DNA from: Gammaproteobacteria bacterium
GTDB lineage: Bacteria > Pseudomonadota > Gammaproteobacteria > Steroidobacterales > Woeseiaceae
Assembly: GCA_009937505.1 (NCBI GenBank)
Contig: JAACFJ010000011.1
Location: forward strand, 1 to 33,304
Direction of reading: 5' to 3'
Length of the DNA: 33,304 nt
Part shown: positions 25,701 through 33,040 of the stretch, in pieces
Layout: the number at the start of each line of letters is the position of its first letter
How positions within the stretch are numbered: the stretch's first letter is position 1
The notes under the pieces: model-generated
What the model saw: the letters and a program-made list of their open reading frames with translations, nothing else
Databases searched by the model: none
What the model was told of the DNA's origin: nothing
Made by a program: the position numbers and the translations under genes

Positions 25701-26157
25701 TTTGCGCGAACAGAACGTCCTGGCCTGGTTCTTCTGCGGCATCATCCTCATCGGGGGCGGTTTCGATGGGCAGTTCCCAGTTTGGGGCCTTGTCACCCGG
25801 ATTGAGCAGCAGGATGTTCGTATCATCCAGATCGATTAGCTCGATGAGTACCGGTCCGTCGAAAAACGACCAGAGATCGAAACGCACCTCGAGCCTGCTG
25901 ACGGTCACCATGTCCTCCGACTCGGCCCACGCGGCATTACCGAAGCGAAGGTCTTCGGCGACGATGGTCGTATGCCGGGAGAGATCGACGTGAAGCTCGC
26001 CGTCGATCGCGAACTCACGTCCCGTCTTTTCCGTGACGAATCGCTCGACCTGCGGCTTGAACGCGCCGAGGTCCGCTGTCCAAAGCCAGCTGAGGGCGAG
26101 CACGATTAGCGCAACCGTGCCCACCGTGATCCAGAATGCGATGCGTCGCCAGCGCAT
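22714..26157 (-). CDS. AsmA family protein (bridge-like lipid transport type)
   Basis: This 1147-residue protein has an N-terminal membrane anchor (IAFWITVGTVALIVLALSWLW, residues about 7-27) and a long periplasmic region made of repetitive beta-strand modules (for example DDAVISLQIEGPDIERFRYV). The N-terminal segment DLGAFKPQVERFVTEKTGRE is typical of the AsmA domain, and the C-terminal part carries AsmA_2-type features: LDGVVFINTRGGRIEKNEFV and NKIRLVTKSTVDLKTEKIRV. AsmA-like proteins such as YhdP, TamB and YdbH move phospholipids across the periplasm, so a lipid-bridge role is the natural inference. The gene lies immediately upstream of the phospholipase D-like gene (7-nt gap). The ATG at 26157 follows a 186-nt intergenic repeat region. 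Confidence 0.9.
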   Translation of the reverse strand: MRWRRIAFWITVGTVALIVLALSWLWTADLGAFKPQVERFVTEKTGREFAIDGELHVDLSRHTTIVAEDLRFGNAAWAESEDMVTVSRLEVRFDLWSFFDGPVLIELIDLDDTNILLLNPGDKAPNWELPIETAPDEDDAAEEPGQDVLFAQIDIDRLQVHLESVERDRPLHLVIERLDQVHRDDDYLDLELRGALDGRRVEIDGEIGTWGALLAGKEFKADIDAVLDTFKLSARGRIDDVVDLRRPEFEFTATGPDVDDLTRMLGLGEEGDGDIKLAGALKPIADGPLSLSIKGNLGLTEIDAGGEVADLQSLQNLRLKANASGPDLGRILRLAGIHQVRKAPFMLKFDAEMEDGRFDVREATMVFADATIEGVARFPRFPSIDDAVISLQIEGPDIERFRYVTGMPGAASGPFSLGFTIDVREDGVEILELVTKTSLGELQANGSIGDPDTLLGTEFSVRVRAESLAELAGAYGIEDMPDQAAEISGAAKYAADGIRTTGPVSVLVDGNSAQVDGLIALQPGIRGTDVRVKASGGDLAQLVTLFAEPTGVPALPYDVNGRLRVTGDGFRLTDITGSLGTTSVSGEGLLVPAAMIAGSHFDVVARGPELEELIESTGDLTVHPGPFELDGKIGFRTDAIELSNVRLDRDTGDARLDLTVGIDREQNYLDFDLAANGRDVRGVLRGIKGFEAFEQPFSVKTRGTLRGPHWAIDKLDATIGEASMVAAGDLEFADAKARTEFDFALNVPSLAAIGTVDSRRFTDQAFSVTANVAGGDGLLAVEKLDIRIGDSDVVGKVLVRKGDIPEIDIDVYSDRLYFRPLLEEAEQEFDAEPEFEDGRLIPDIAMPVEALRELNGSLDVDIADLRRGALQLRDIELDARLRDGRLDVSMARFKARSGELLGRAAYDASTDIVSASLELVARDFAFGMTEANVDLAMTGDMDIGLRTAGNDLRTMAGDLDGVVFINTRGGRIEKNEFVAAIYGNLLEEILTTINPFRQTEPYTDFECAIVAAEFNDGIVTGAPNSFVSTNKIRLVTKSTVDLKTEKIRVGIRTTPRQILSISAGELINPYVQVIGTLAKPQLAVDEAGVLITGGAAVATGGLSLLARGLWDRLSKSGDPCKQVTDAALGQLSDRMPDLQIEGTSRIE

Positions 26158-26201
26158 GGTTCTTATTATCCGCGCCGCAAAGACCCTATGCTATCAGGGA
26201 A

Positions 26202-26233
26202 AGCCAATATAGGGACAAGCCAATATAGGGACA
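26202..26233. repeat. Tandem duplication of a 16-nt unit
   Basis: The unit AGCCAATATAGGGACA is present twice in direct tandem (26202-26217 and 26218-26233). The GGGACA end merges with the first of the longer GGGACAGTGACTAAAAG repeats. It lies upstream of the AsmA-family gene start. Confidence 0.9.
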
Positions 26234-26344
26234 GTGACTAAAAGTGCCAGGCACTGCTTAAAAGGGGACAGTGACTAAAAGTGCCAGGGACAGTGCCTGG
26301 CACTTTTAGTCACTGTCCCCTTTTATGGTGTCCCCTTTTATGGT
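26228..26344. repeat. REP-like repeat cluster with a perfect 30-bp inverted repeat
   Basis: A 24-nt direct repeat (GGGACAGTGACTAAAAGTGC followed by CAGG) occurs at 26228-26251 and 26265-26288. The second copy, extended to 26259, faces a perfect 30-nt inverted copy at 26296-26325 across a 7-nt loop (26289-26295). TGTCCCCTTTTATGGT then repeats at 26314-26329 and 26329-26344, ending at the first base of the nudix stop codon. The result could fold into a long hairpin in RNA. Similar GGGGACAG motifs occur, from memory, as dispersed repeats in environmental gammaproteobacteria; no transposase gene is in this window. Confidence 0.9.
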
Positions 26345-26760
26345 CAGGTGCCGATGATCTGTCGGGCCCAGCGTACGACCTCACGCACGCGCGGCGAAGC
26401 CAGGTCGTAGGCCTCGTCAAAACTCACCCAGCGCCATTCGTGGTGCTCGGGCTCCCCCGTTTCCGGCGAAGGCCCCAGCACCACCGTTTCCTCGTCGGTG
26501 CGCGCCAGGTAATAGCGGGCGGTCTTGCCGCGGCTGTAAGGGCCTGTCTCCATGTGCCGCTCACCCCACTCGAACTCTGCGGTTTCAATGCCGGTCTCTT
26601 CCTGAAGCTCGCGCAGCGCCGCCTGTATGGGTTCCTCGCCCTCCTCCATGAGGCCTTTGGGGAAGTCCCAGTGATAGTAGGCGCGCAGCATCAGCGTGAG
26701 GTACCCGCCATCGGTCGCGCGCGCGAGCACAATCCCGCAGGAGAGTTTGCCGTCACTCAA
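26344..26760 (-). CDS. Nudix hydrolase (Ap4A/dinucleoside polyphosphate hydrolase-like)
   Basis: The 138-residue protein contains a complete Nudix box, GLMEEGEEPIQAALRELQEE followed by TGI, matching GX5EX7REUXEEXGU, with WDFPKG just before it. The WDFPKG lead-in and the short length resemble the bis(5'-nucleosyl)-tetraphosphatase branch, but other nucleotide substrates are possible. The start is TTG at 26760, overlapping the ABC permease stop as TTGA, so it is the third gene of the ABC unit and translationally coupled. No upstream ATG in frame is available. Its stop lies right beside the repeat cluster. Confidence 0.9.
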   Translation of the reverse strand: MSDGKLSCGIVLARATDGGYLTLMLRAYYHWDFPKGLMEEGEEPIQAALRELQEETGIETAEFEWGERHMETGPYSRGKTARYYLARTDEETVVLGPSPETGEPEHHEWRWVSFDEAYDLASPRVREVVRWARQIIGT

Positions 26761-29252
26761 CCCGGTGCCCCCCGCAGCACGTCGACGGGCGCCGAGTTAA
26801 TGGCGCTGCGTGCGGCAAAGTAGCCGCTGGCACAAACCACGAGCAGCCCGGCAGCTACGCCGGCCACCCATAGCAGCGGATCGAATGTATAGGGCAGATC
26901 GAACAGCTGTGTGGCGAGAACCGCGGCGAGGATGGATGCACCGGCCGACGCCAGGATGCCCGCGGCTGCGCCGAGCGCGGCGAATTCCGCCATCACGCCC
27001 GAGAACACGATCCGCTTCTGCGCGCCCAGAGCCCGCAGCATGGCGCTCTCGAAACGGCGTTCGTCGATCGTCGACTGCACCGCCGCAAACAGCACGGCAA
27101 TCCCCGCCGCCAGCGTGAAAAAGAACACCGCCTGTACGGCCATCGAAGCTTTCTCGATGATGCCGCGTACCTGCTGCAGGATCGCATCGAGATCGATTAC
27201 CGAGATCGTCGGGTGTTCCCGCACCAGGTCGACTAACGCGCCTTTCTCGTCGTCCTCGACGCGCATGCTGGCGATGAACGTCGCCGGGTACTCGTCGAGT
27301 GCGCCGGGCGACAGCACCAGGAAGAAGTTGGGCATGAACGAATCCCAGTTGATGCGCCGCACGCTCGCAATTCTTGCCTCCAGCTGCTGGCCCGCTATCT
27401 CGAACTCCAGCACGTCACCGATCCCGAGCCCAGTCTCGAGGGCGATCTCTTCCTCGATCGACACGAGCGGCGACCCGTCGTAACCGGGCGGCCACCACTC
27501 ACCTTCCAGCAGTTCATTGCTGGAACTCAGCTCCTCCGCCCATGAAAGATTCTGCTCACGATTCACGAACCACTGTGCGTCTTCGGCCGGATACTTGCGG
27601 TCTTTCACCGACTCGCCGTTGATCAGCGTCATCCGCGCACGCACCAGCGGCGCATAGTCCGGAACCCTCACGCCACGCGACTCGAAAATATCCGTGACGG
27701 ACTCCGTCTCGCTGCGCTGTATGTTGATGAGAAAGTGGTTCGGCGCGTCCTGGTCGAGCGTCTGCCGCCAGCCGTCGAGCAGGTCGGTGCGCACGAGCGT
27801 CAGCAAGAGGAGTACCGTGAGGCCCAGCCCGAACGCAACGACCTGCACGGCGCTCGCCCGGCCGCGCCTGGCGACGTTCGCAAGCCCGTAGCGCCACGCG
27901 ACGCCGACCCCGGAACGAAAGCGCCCCATGGCCGCAACCAGTCCGCGTCCCACGAGATACAGCGCGGCGGCGATGACGATAATCCCGCCCAGCACGATGA
28001 CAAGCATCGTGGGGTCACCAACGGATCGGTAAAGCAGCGATGCGACCGCAGCCATCGACAGGCCTCCGACGAGAATTCGCGACGGTGCGGGCGGCATCGC
28101 GTCGTGCCGCAGCACACGCAGCGGCGGCGTATTGCGCAGCTGGATGAGTGACGGCAGCGCGAAACCCACGAGCAACACCATCGCGCTTCCCGCAGCGAGG
28201 ACGATCGGCATCGGCCCGGGATCGGGCAGATCGCCCCGGATGATGTCGGCAAGAATCCACGAGAGGACCTCCTCGGCAGCAAAACCGACGACGCTGCCTG
28301 CGGCCACGCCGATGAGGCCCAGCGCGATGAGTTGCGCAATCGCGACCGATACCACGAAGCCCTGCGTGGCACCGAGACTCTTCATGAGCGCAACCGTGTC
28401 CATGCGGCGGTGCGCGAAGCGCCGCGCCGACATCGAAATGGCGACGGCACTCAGCAACAGGCTGATCACAGCCGTCAGCGACAGGAAGCGCTTCGCGCGA
28501 TCGGCCGCCGCATAGGCACGCTCGCTGCTTTCTTCCGCACTTCGCAGCCGCAACGAATCCGGCAACTGGTCCTCGATCGCATCGTTGAATGCGCTCACCG
28601 ATTCCTCCTCACCGGCAAGCAACAGTGCGTAGCGAACACGGCTGCCGACGCCGATGAGCGCCGTTGCTTGCAGGTCAGCGGAATTCATCAGCAGCGTGGG
28701 GGCCAGCGACGCGAAGCCAATCGATTGATCGGGGCGGTAGGTAACGACCGCGGCAATGCGCAGTTCAGCTTCGCCGACCGACAGGGTGTCGCCGACGTCT
28801 GCGCCGACTCTCGCGAGTAAAGCGCTGTCCGCCCACACTTCGCCCGGCGCCGGAATACCGTCCGCCTCGCGCTGCTCGCTGAACAGCGCGTCGGAGATTC
28901 GAACGGTGCCGCGCAACGGGTAACCGTCGGTCACGGCAAGCAGCGACGTCAGGACGCTATCGTCTCCTGCGAACACGACCGTCGGGAATGACACCATGTC
29001 AGCGGTGCGGAGTTCGTGCTCGGCCGCCATTTTCCGCCAGGCGTCGGGGATCGGTTCCTGGGACCGCAGGCGCAGGTCGGCAGCAAGTACCTCGTTTGCC
29101 TGCCGCTCGACGGCCTTGCCGATACGGTCCGTCAGGAAACCGACCGCGGTCAGCGCGGCAACGGCGAGGATCACCGCAGATAGCAGCACGACCACCTCGC
29201 CGGACCGCAGCTCGCGGCCGAAACTCCGTATGGCAAAGGTCAATGCCTTCAT
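26757..29252 (-). CDS. ybbP: FtsX-type ABC transporter permease (YbbP-like)
   Basis: This 831-residue inner-membrane protein has an FtsX/MacB-type arrangement: a first helix at about residues 20-42, a large extracytoplasmic domain, a central group of helices (for example RFLSLTAVISLLLSAVAISM, then SVAIAQLIALGLIGVAAGSV), a second extracytoplasmic domain and a final group (VFFFTLAAGIAVLFAAVQST and a helix near the C-terminus). The pairing with a LolD/YbbA-type ATPase and tesA next door mirrors the E. coli tesA-ybbA-ybbP region, which supports the YbbP assignment. The substrate is unknown; family relatives handle lipids or lipoproteins. The ATG overlaps the ATPase stop (ATGA) and the stop overlaps the nudix TTG. 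Confidence 0.88.
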   Translation of the reverse strand: MKALTFAIRSFGRELRSGEVVVLLSAVILAVAALTAVGFLTDRIGKAVERQANEVLAADLRLRSQEPIPDAWRKMAAEHELRTADMVSFPTVVFAGDDSVLTSLLAVTDGYPLRGTVRISDALFSEQREADGIPAPGEVWADSALLARVGADVGDTLSVGEAELRIAAVVTYRPDQSIGFASLAPTLLMNSADLQATALIGVGSRVRYALLLAGEEESVSAFNDAIEDQLPDSLRLRSAEESSERAYAAADRAKRFLSLTAVISLLLSAVAISMSARRFAHRRMDTVALMKSLGATQGFVVSVAIAQLIALGLIGVAAGSVVGFAAEEVLSWILADIIRGDLPDPGPMPIVLAAGSAMVLLVGFALPSLIQLRNTPPLRVLRHDAMPPAPSRILVGGLSMAAVASLLYRSVGDPTMLVIVLGGIIVIAAALYLVGRGLVAAMGRFRSGVGVAWRYGLANVARRGRASAVQVVAFGLGLTVLLLLTLVRTDLLDGWRQTLDQDAPNHFLINIQRSETESVTDIFESRGVRVPDYAPLVRARMTLINGESVKDRKYPAEDAQWFVNREQNLSWAEELSSSNELLEGEWWPPGYDGSPLVSIEEEIALETGLGIGDVLEFEIAGQQLEARIASVRRINWDSFMPNFFLVLSPGALDEYPATFIASMRVEDDEKGALVDLVREHPTISVIDLDAILQQVRGIIEKASMAVQAVFFFTLAAGIAVLFAAVQSTIDERRFESAMLRALGAQKRIVFSGVMAEFAALGAAAGILASAGASILAAVLATQLFDLPYTFDPLLWVAGVAAGLLVVCASGYFAARSAINSAPVDVLRGAPG

Positions 29253-29953
29253 GCGGCCGCCGGTGTATCGCCAACCAGTTTTCCGGCGTCGAGGCTGAGC
29301 ACGCGATCGCAGCGCCCGGCCAGCGAATTGTCATGCGTGACCAGCACGAGCGTCGTCGAGGACTTGCGGTTGAGCTCGAACATGAGATCCATGATCGTCT
29401 CGCCGGTGCGGGTATCGAGGTTGCCGGTAGGCTCGTCCGCGAACAGCACCGCGGGCTCGGTGGCGAAGGCGCGCGCGATCGCAACGCGCTGCTTCTCGCC
29501 GCCCGAGAGCTGCGCGGGATAATGGCTCCAGCGCTCCCCGAGCCCCACCCGTTCGATGATGGCGCGGGAGGCGTCCCGCGCGTCGTCCCTGCCCGCGAGC
29601 TCCAGCGGCAGCATCACGTTCTCGAGCGCGTTTAGCGACGGCACCAGGTGAAATGACTGGAATACGAAACCGACGCTTTCGGCGCGCACGCGTGCCCGGC
29701 CATCCTCGTCGAGCTCGCCCAGGTTCACGCCGTTCAACACGACATAACCCTCGGATGGAAGATCCAGGCCGGCAAGCAAGGCCAACAGTGTCGATTTGCC
29801 CGCCCCCGACGGCCCGACGACGGCCACGGACTCTCCGGGAGCGATCGAGAAACTAACGCCGGAAAGAATAGTCAGACTGCCCTCGGGGCTGCTAACCTTT
29901 TTGCTGATATTGTGTGCCGCTAGAACGGCGCCATCGTCTGAGTCACTCGACAT
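29249..29953 (-). CDS. ybbA: ABC transporter ATP-binding protein (YbbA/LolD-like)
   Basis: The 234-residue ATPase has Walker A GPSGAGKST (47-55), Q-loop FVFQSFHLVP, signature LSGGEKQR, Walker B AVLFADEPTGNLD and an H-loop LVLVTHDNSLAGRCD, typical of the MacB/LolD/FtsE-type family. It should power the neighbouring FtsX-type permease. The ATG at 29953 is chosen: it starts the family-like N-terminus (SDDGAVLAAHNISKK), and the longer frame to 29992 lies inside the divergent tesA. Its first ATG shares two bases with the tesA ATG (CATG at 29951-29954). In E. coli the homologous pair is also divergent. Confidence 0.93.
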   Translation of the reverse strand: MSSDSDDGAVLAAHNISKKVSSPEGSLTILSGVSFSIAPGESVAVVGPSGAGKSTLLALLAGLDLPSEGYVVLNGVNLGELDEDGRARVRAESVGFVFQSFHLVPSLNALENVMLPLELAGRDDARDASRAIIERVGLGERWSHYPAQLSGGEKQRVAIARAFATEPAVLFADEPTGNLDTRTGETIMDLMFELNRKSSTTLVLVTHDNSLAGRCDRVLSLDAGKLVGDTPAAA

Positions 29954-30569
29954 GCGTAGATTTCTGATCCTTGTTGCTCTGCTGACGATCACCGGCAGTC
30001 ATGCCGCCGACGTACCGACCGTGCTGATATTCGGTGACAGCCTGAGCGCGGGTTACGGTATTGAAGCTGATCAATCGTGGGCCACTTTGTTGCAGTCGCG
30101 GCTCCGGGAGCAAGGGTACGAACATCGGGTCGTCAACGCCAGTATCAGCGGCGAAACAACGGAAGGCGGGGCCGAACGGATCGGGCCGGCGCTCGACAAT
30201 TTCTCGCCCGAGCTGATCATTCTCGAGCTTGGCGGCAACGACGGCCTGAGGGGATTCCCGCCGGCGCGCATGCGTCAGAACCTCGAGAAGATCATCACGA
30301 CGAGTAAGGCCTCGGGGGCCGGGGTCGTGCTACTTGGAATCCGCATCCCCAGTAATTACGGGTCGCGTTACACGCAGGCATTCGAAAGCGTATTCCGCGA
30401 GACAGCCGAATCGCTCGATATCCCCTGGATCGAGTTCTTCATGGATGGCATAGCACTCAACGAGGAGCTCATGCAGGCCGACGGCATTCACCCCAATGCC
30501 AATGCACAGCCGATACTGCTCGACAATGCATGGCCAATTATCAGGGAGGCGCTGGGACCGGCAAAATGA
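29952..30569 (+). CDS. tesA: TesA-like lysophospholipase/acyl-esterase (GDSL family)
   Basis: This 205-residue exported esterase has a signal peptide (MRRFLILVALLTITGSHAAD) and the GDSL block FGDSLSAGYG with the nucleophile Ser30. Block III reads GGNDGLRGFPP, and the C-terminal DGIHPNANAQP carries the Asp177/His180 pair. It matches the periplasmic multifunctional E. coli TesA (thioesterase I, protease I, lysophospholipase L1). The gene is divergent from ybbA and followed by fadD 80 nt downstream, which fits a shared lipid-degradation theme. The ATG at 29952 is preferred because it begins the signal peptide; the frame is open back to 29796, but that stretch is antisense to the ATPase. Confidence 0.93.
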   Translation: MRRFLILVALLTITGSHAADVPTVLIFGDSLSAGYGIEADQSWATLLQSRLREQGYEHRVVNASISGETTEGGAERIGPALDNFSPELIILELGGNDGLRGFPPARMRQNLEKIITTSKASGAGVVLLGIRIPSNYGSRYTQAFESVFRETAESLDIPWIEFFMDGIALNEELMQADGIHPNANAQPILLDNAWPIIREALGPAK

Positions 30570-30649
30570 GCATCACTACAATCGATACGCTATCCTGATT
30601 GCCTGGCCGAGCACAACGAAATCAACGGTCTCACGAGGAAAATCCACGC

Positions 30650-32311
30650 GTGGAAAAAATCTGGCTGAAGTCCTACCCGCACGGCGTGCCCGAACAGGTG
30701 CCGACGCCGGAATTTCGATCGATTCGGGAATTGATCGAACACAGTTTCCAGGAGTATCCGGAAAACCCGGCATACACCAACATGGGGACGACGATCACTT
30801 ACCGGGATCTCGACGAACTGTCCATGCAGTTCGCCTGTTACCTGCAGAAGAACCTCGGAATGACGCGCGGCGAGAGAGTCGCGATCATGCTGCCGAATAT
30901 TATCCAGTACCCGGTAGCGATGTGCGGCGCGTTTCGTGCCGGGCTGGTCGTGGTGAACGTCAACCCTCTCTATACCGCTCGCGAACTCAAACACCAGCTC
31001 TCGGATTCCGGCGCAAAGTGCATCGTCATACTCGAAAACTTTGCACACATCCTCGAGGAAGTCATCGACGACACCGAAGTCGAGCACGTCATCACGACCG
31101 GCGTCGGAGACCTGCTCAGCTTTCCAAAGAACCTGCTGGTCAATTTCGTGCTGCGCCACGTCAAACGCGAAGTGCCACGCTACAAGTTTGGGAACAGCGT
31201 GACGTTCAGGCACGCGCTGCGTGACGGCGCGAACGAGCAGCTCAGCCACGTCGAGATCGGGCTAGCCGATATTGCGTACCTGCAGTACACGGGCGGCACT
31301 ACCGGCGTATCCAAGGGCGCCATGCTCAGCCACCGCAACATGGTCTACAACGTTGAGCAATCCATACGCTGGCAGGGCGAAGCCTACGACGGCGTGGAAC
31401 CTTTGGTCGCCATCACGGCGCTGCCGCTCTACCACATCTTTTCGCTACAGGGTAACTGCCTGCTGGTCATGGCGCAGGGCGGCCTGAACGTCCTTATCAC
31501 TAACCCCCGCGATATGCCCGGCTTCGTCAAGGAAATATCGAAATTCAGGTTCAATCTGCTCACCGGCGTGAACACGATGTTCGCGGGGCTCCTGAACACC
31601 CCGGGATTCAGCGACATCGAATTCAGTCCGTTGCGTGTCGTCGTGGGCGGCGGCATGGCGGTTCAGCCTGCGGTCGCGCGGGAATGGCACAAGGTCACCG
31701 GTAAGCCGATCTTGCAGGGTTACGGCCTCACTGAGACCTCACCCGCGGCCGTTTGCAACACGATCGACAGCGAGTTCACGGGCTCTATCGGCCTGCCGAT
31801 TCCGTCCACGGAAGCGATGATCGCCGGGGACGACGGCAACGAGCTGCACGTCGGAGAGATCGGCGAGATCTGCCTCAAGGGCCCGCAGGTCATGGAGGGC
31901 TACTGGCAACGACCCGCCGAGACCGCGGAGGTCATGCTGCCCGGTGGCTGGCTGCGCACGGGCGACATCGGGCGCATGGACGAGGATGGCTTCATTTATA
32001 TAGAAGACCGCAAGAAAGACATGATCCTCGTCTCGGGTTTCAACGTTTACCCCAACGAAATCGAGAACGTGGTCGTGGAAATGGACGGCATACTCGAGGC
32101 TGCGGCGATCGGGGTTGCCGACGAGAAATCGGGCGAGGTCGTGAAGGTGTTCGCGGTCCGCACCAACCAGAACACCACCGAGCGGGACGTTATCGAACAT
32201 TGCCGGGAGAACCTGACCGGCTACAAGCGGCCGAAAATCGTCGAGTTTCGCGACGAACTGCCGAAAACCAACGTCGGCAAGATCTTGCGCCGTGCGCTGC
32301 GCGATGAATAG
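30650..32311 (+). CDS. fadD: Long-chain fatty-acid-CoA ligase
   Basis: This 553-residue AMP-binding enzyme activates fatty acids to acyl-CoA in two steps. It aligns closely with E. coli FadD: EKIWLKSYPHGVP, NMGTTITYRDLDELS, the P-loop YTGGTTGVSKGAML (from about residue 213), TALPLYHIFSLQGN, GVNTMFAGLLN, GYGLTETSPAAVCN, DGFIYIEDRKKDMILVSGFN and VYPNEIENVVVE (fatty-acid signature), with the final catalytic Lys in KTNVGKILRRALRDE. The start is a GTG at 30650 with AGGA about 10 nt upstream, giving the E. coli-like N-terminus VEKIWLKSYP. An upstream ATG at 30599 adds an unrelated leader. It follows tesA by 80 nt. Confidence 0.95.
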   Translation: MEKIWLKSYPHGVPEQVPTPEFRSIRELIEHSFQEYPENPAYTNMGTTITYRDLDELSMQFACYLQKNLGMTRGERVAIMLPNIIQYPVAMCGAFRAGLVVVNVNPLYTARELKHQLSDSGAKCIVILENFAHILEEVIDDTEVEHVITTGVGDLLSFPKNLLVNFVLRHVKREVPRYKFGNSVTFRHALRDGANEQLSHVEIGLADIAYLQYTGGTTGVSKGAMLSHRNMVYNVEQSIRWQGEAYDGVEPLVAITALPLYHIFSLQGNCLLVMAQGGLNVLITNPRDMPGFVKEISKFRFNLLTGVNTMFAGLLNTPGFSDIEFSPLRVVVGGGMAVQPAVAREWHKVTGKPILQGYGLTETSPAAVCNTIDSEFTGSIGLPIPSTEAMIAGDDGNELHVGEIGEICLKGPQVMEGYWQRPAETAEVMLPGGWLRTGDIGRMDEDGFIYIEDRKKDMILVSGFNVYPNEIENVVVEMDGILEAAAIGVADEKSGEVVKVFAVRTNQNTTERDVIEHCRENLTGYKRPKIVEFRDELPKTNVGKILRRALRDE

Positions 32312-32660
32312 GAAGGCGCTGCTCGTCGCCGCACCTTTGCTCCTCGCAGCGGTCCCGGCCGCGCTCGACCCTGTGCGCGTTGCGCCGCACATCTACGAGC
32401 TTGCATTCGAGAACGAGCGCGTGCGCGTGCTGAAGAAGATCATTCGCAACGGCGAGACCCCGCCCCTGCATGCGCACCCCGACAGCGTCGTCGTATACCT
32501 TAACCCCTGCGCATGGATGGAGGACGACGGCCAGGGGGGGCAGCGTATGCAGTCGTTCAAGTTCGGCGAGCCCACCTGGGCGCCTGCCGAAACCCGCGGC
32601 GGCGAGACCGCCAACGTCGTTCAGGAGTGCCACGTCATTCTCGTGGAATTGAAGGAATAG
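32304..32660 (+). CDS. Small exported cupin-like protein
   Basis: This protein of about 118 residues starts with a signal-like hydrophobic stretch (MNRKALLVAAPLLLAAVPAA). The rest looks like a compact cupin: FENERVRVLKKIIRNGETPP followed by LHAHPDSVVVYLN, where the two His and the Glu could form part of a metal site, then TWAPAETRGGETANVVQECH and VILVELKE. It is short for a double-stranded beta-helix but includes both half-motifs. The ATG at 32304 overlaps the fadD stop by 8 nt, so translation is coupled. The role is unknown; periplasmic location is inferred. Confidence 0.8.
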   Translation: MNRKALLVAAPLLLAAVPAALDPVRVAPHIYELAFENERVRVLKKIIRNGETPPLHAHPDSVVVYLNPCAWMEDDGQGGQRMQSFKFGEPTWAPAETRGGETANVVQECHVILVELKE

Positions 32661-32811
32661 CCGTGGAGGGGCGTTAGCTAATTCGGCTTGCTGCGTGCTG
32701 CCCAGGATTCACAGCCTTGAACGCGGTGGCGCAGACAAACGCGATAGAAAGTCTGGCGCAAACAGCACCGCGGTAGCTCCGCAGCATAAATTTTCCCACT
32801 GTTATTTCTTG
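32661..32811. other. Intergenic region with no recognised feature
   Basis: Between the cupin-like gene and the barrel fragment I see no convincing reading frame, promoter, hairpin with T-tract or RNA gene. Together with the pseudogene and its upstream remainder (32959-33040), this makes a 380-nt stretch without an intact gene. Confidence 0.6.
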
Positions 32812-32958
32812 TCAGAACGTCGCTTGTACGTAGAGAGTGGGCCCGAAATAATCGAATGTAAACGCGCCATTGAGCTCGGAGCCGCTGGACTCGACGTCCG
32901 CCCTAAAGAACCTCAGGCCCAGGCCGAAGCCGACGTTGCGCCATGGCTGCCAGGCGAC
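32812..32958 (-). pseudogene. C-terminal remnant of an outer-membrane beta-barrel protein
   Basis: The minus strand reads a 48-codon stretch that ends in TGA at 32812: it includes WRNVGFGLGLRFFRADVESS and closes with FDYFGPTLYVQATF, an alternating pattern with a terminal Phe typical of the last strands of outer-membrane barrels. Its last 41 residues align position for position with the last 41 residues of the double-barrel protein at 17671-19209 (TIGAGIGYNVYLMN to FASFNF), without a gap. A further 15 codons upstream do not look like barrel sequence, a TAA stops the frame at 33004-33006, and no start codon is visible. I read it as the decayed end of a paralogous gene. Confidence 0.75.
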
Positions 32959-33040
32959 GTGCCTCGAAACATTCTTGAAACAATGCGTTTCATGCGATTC
33001 TTGTTATTGCTTATCGCCAGACGATACGAGAATTCATCCA

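Noticed and set aside
26228-26344. CRISPR array
   Set aside because: The repeats are palindromic, adjacent and lack regular unique spacers; there are no cas genes. They fit a REP-like element instead.
29796-29951. Longer tesA start adding 52 residues
   Set aside because: The extra segment lies antisense to the ABC ATPase, has no ribosome site before it and would bury the signal peptide; the ATG at 29952 is a better start.
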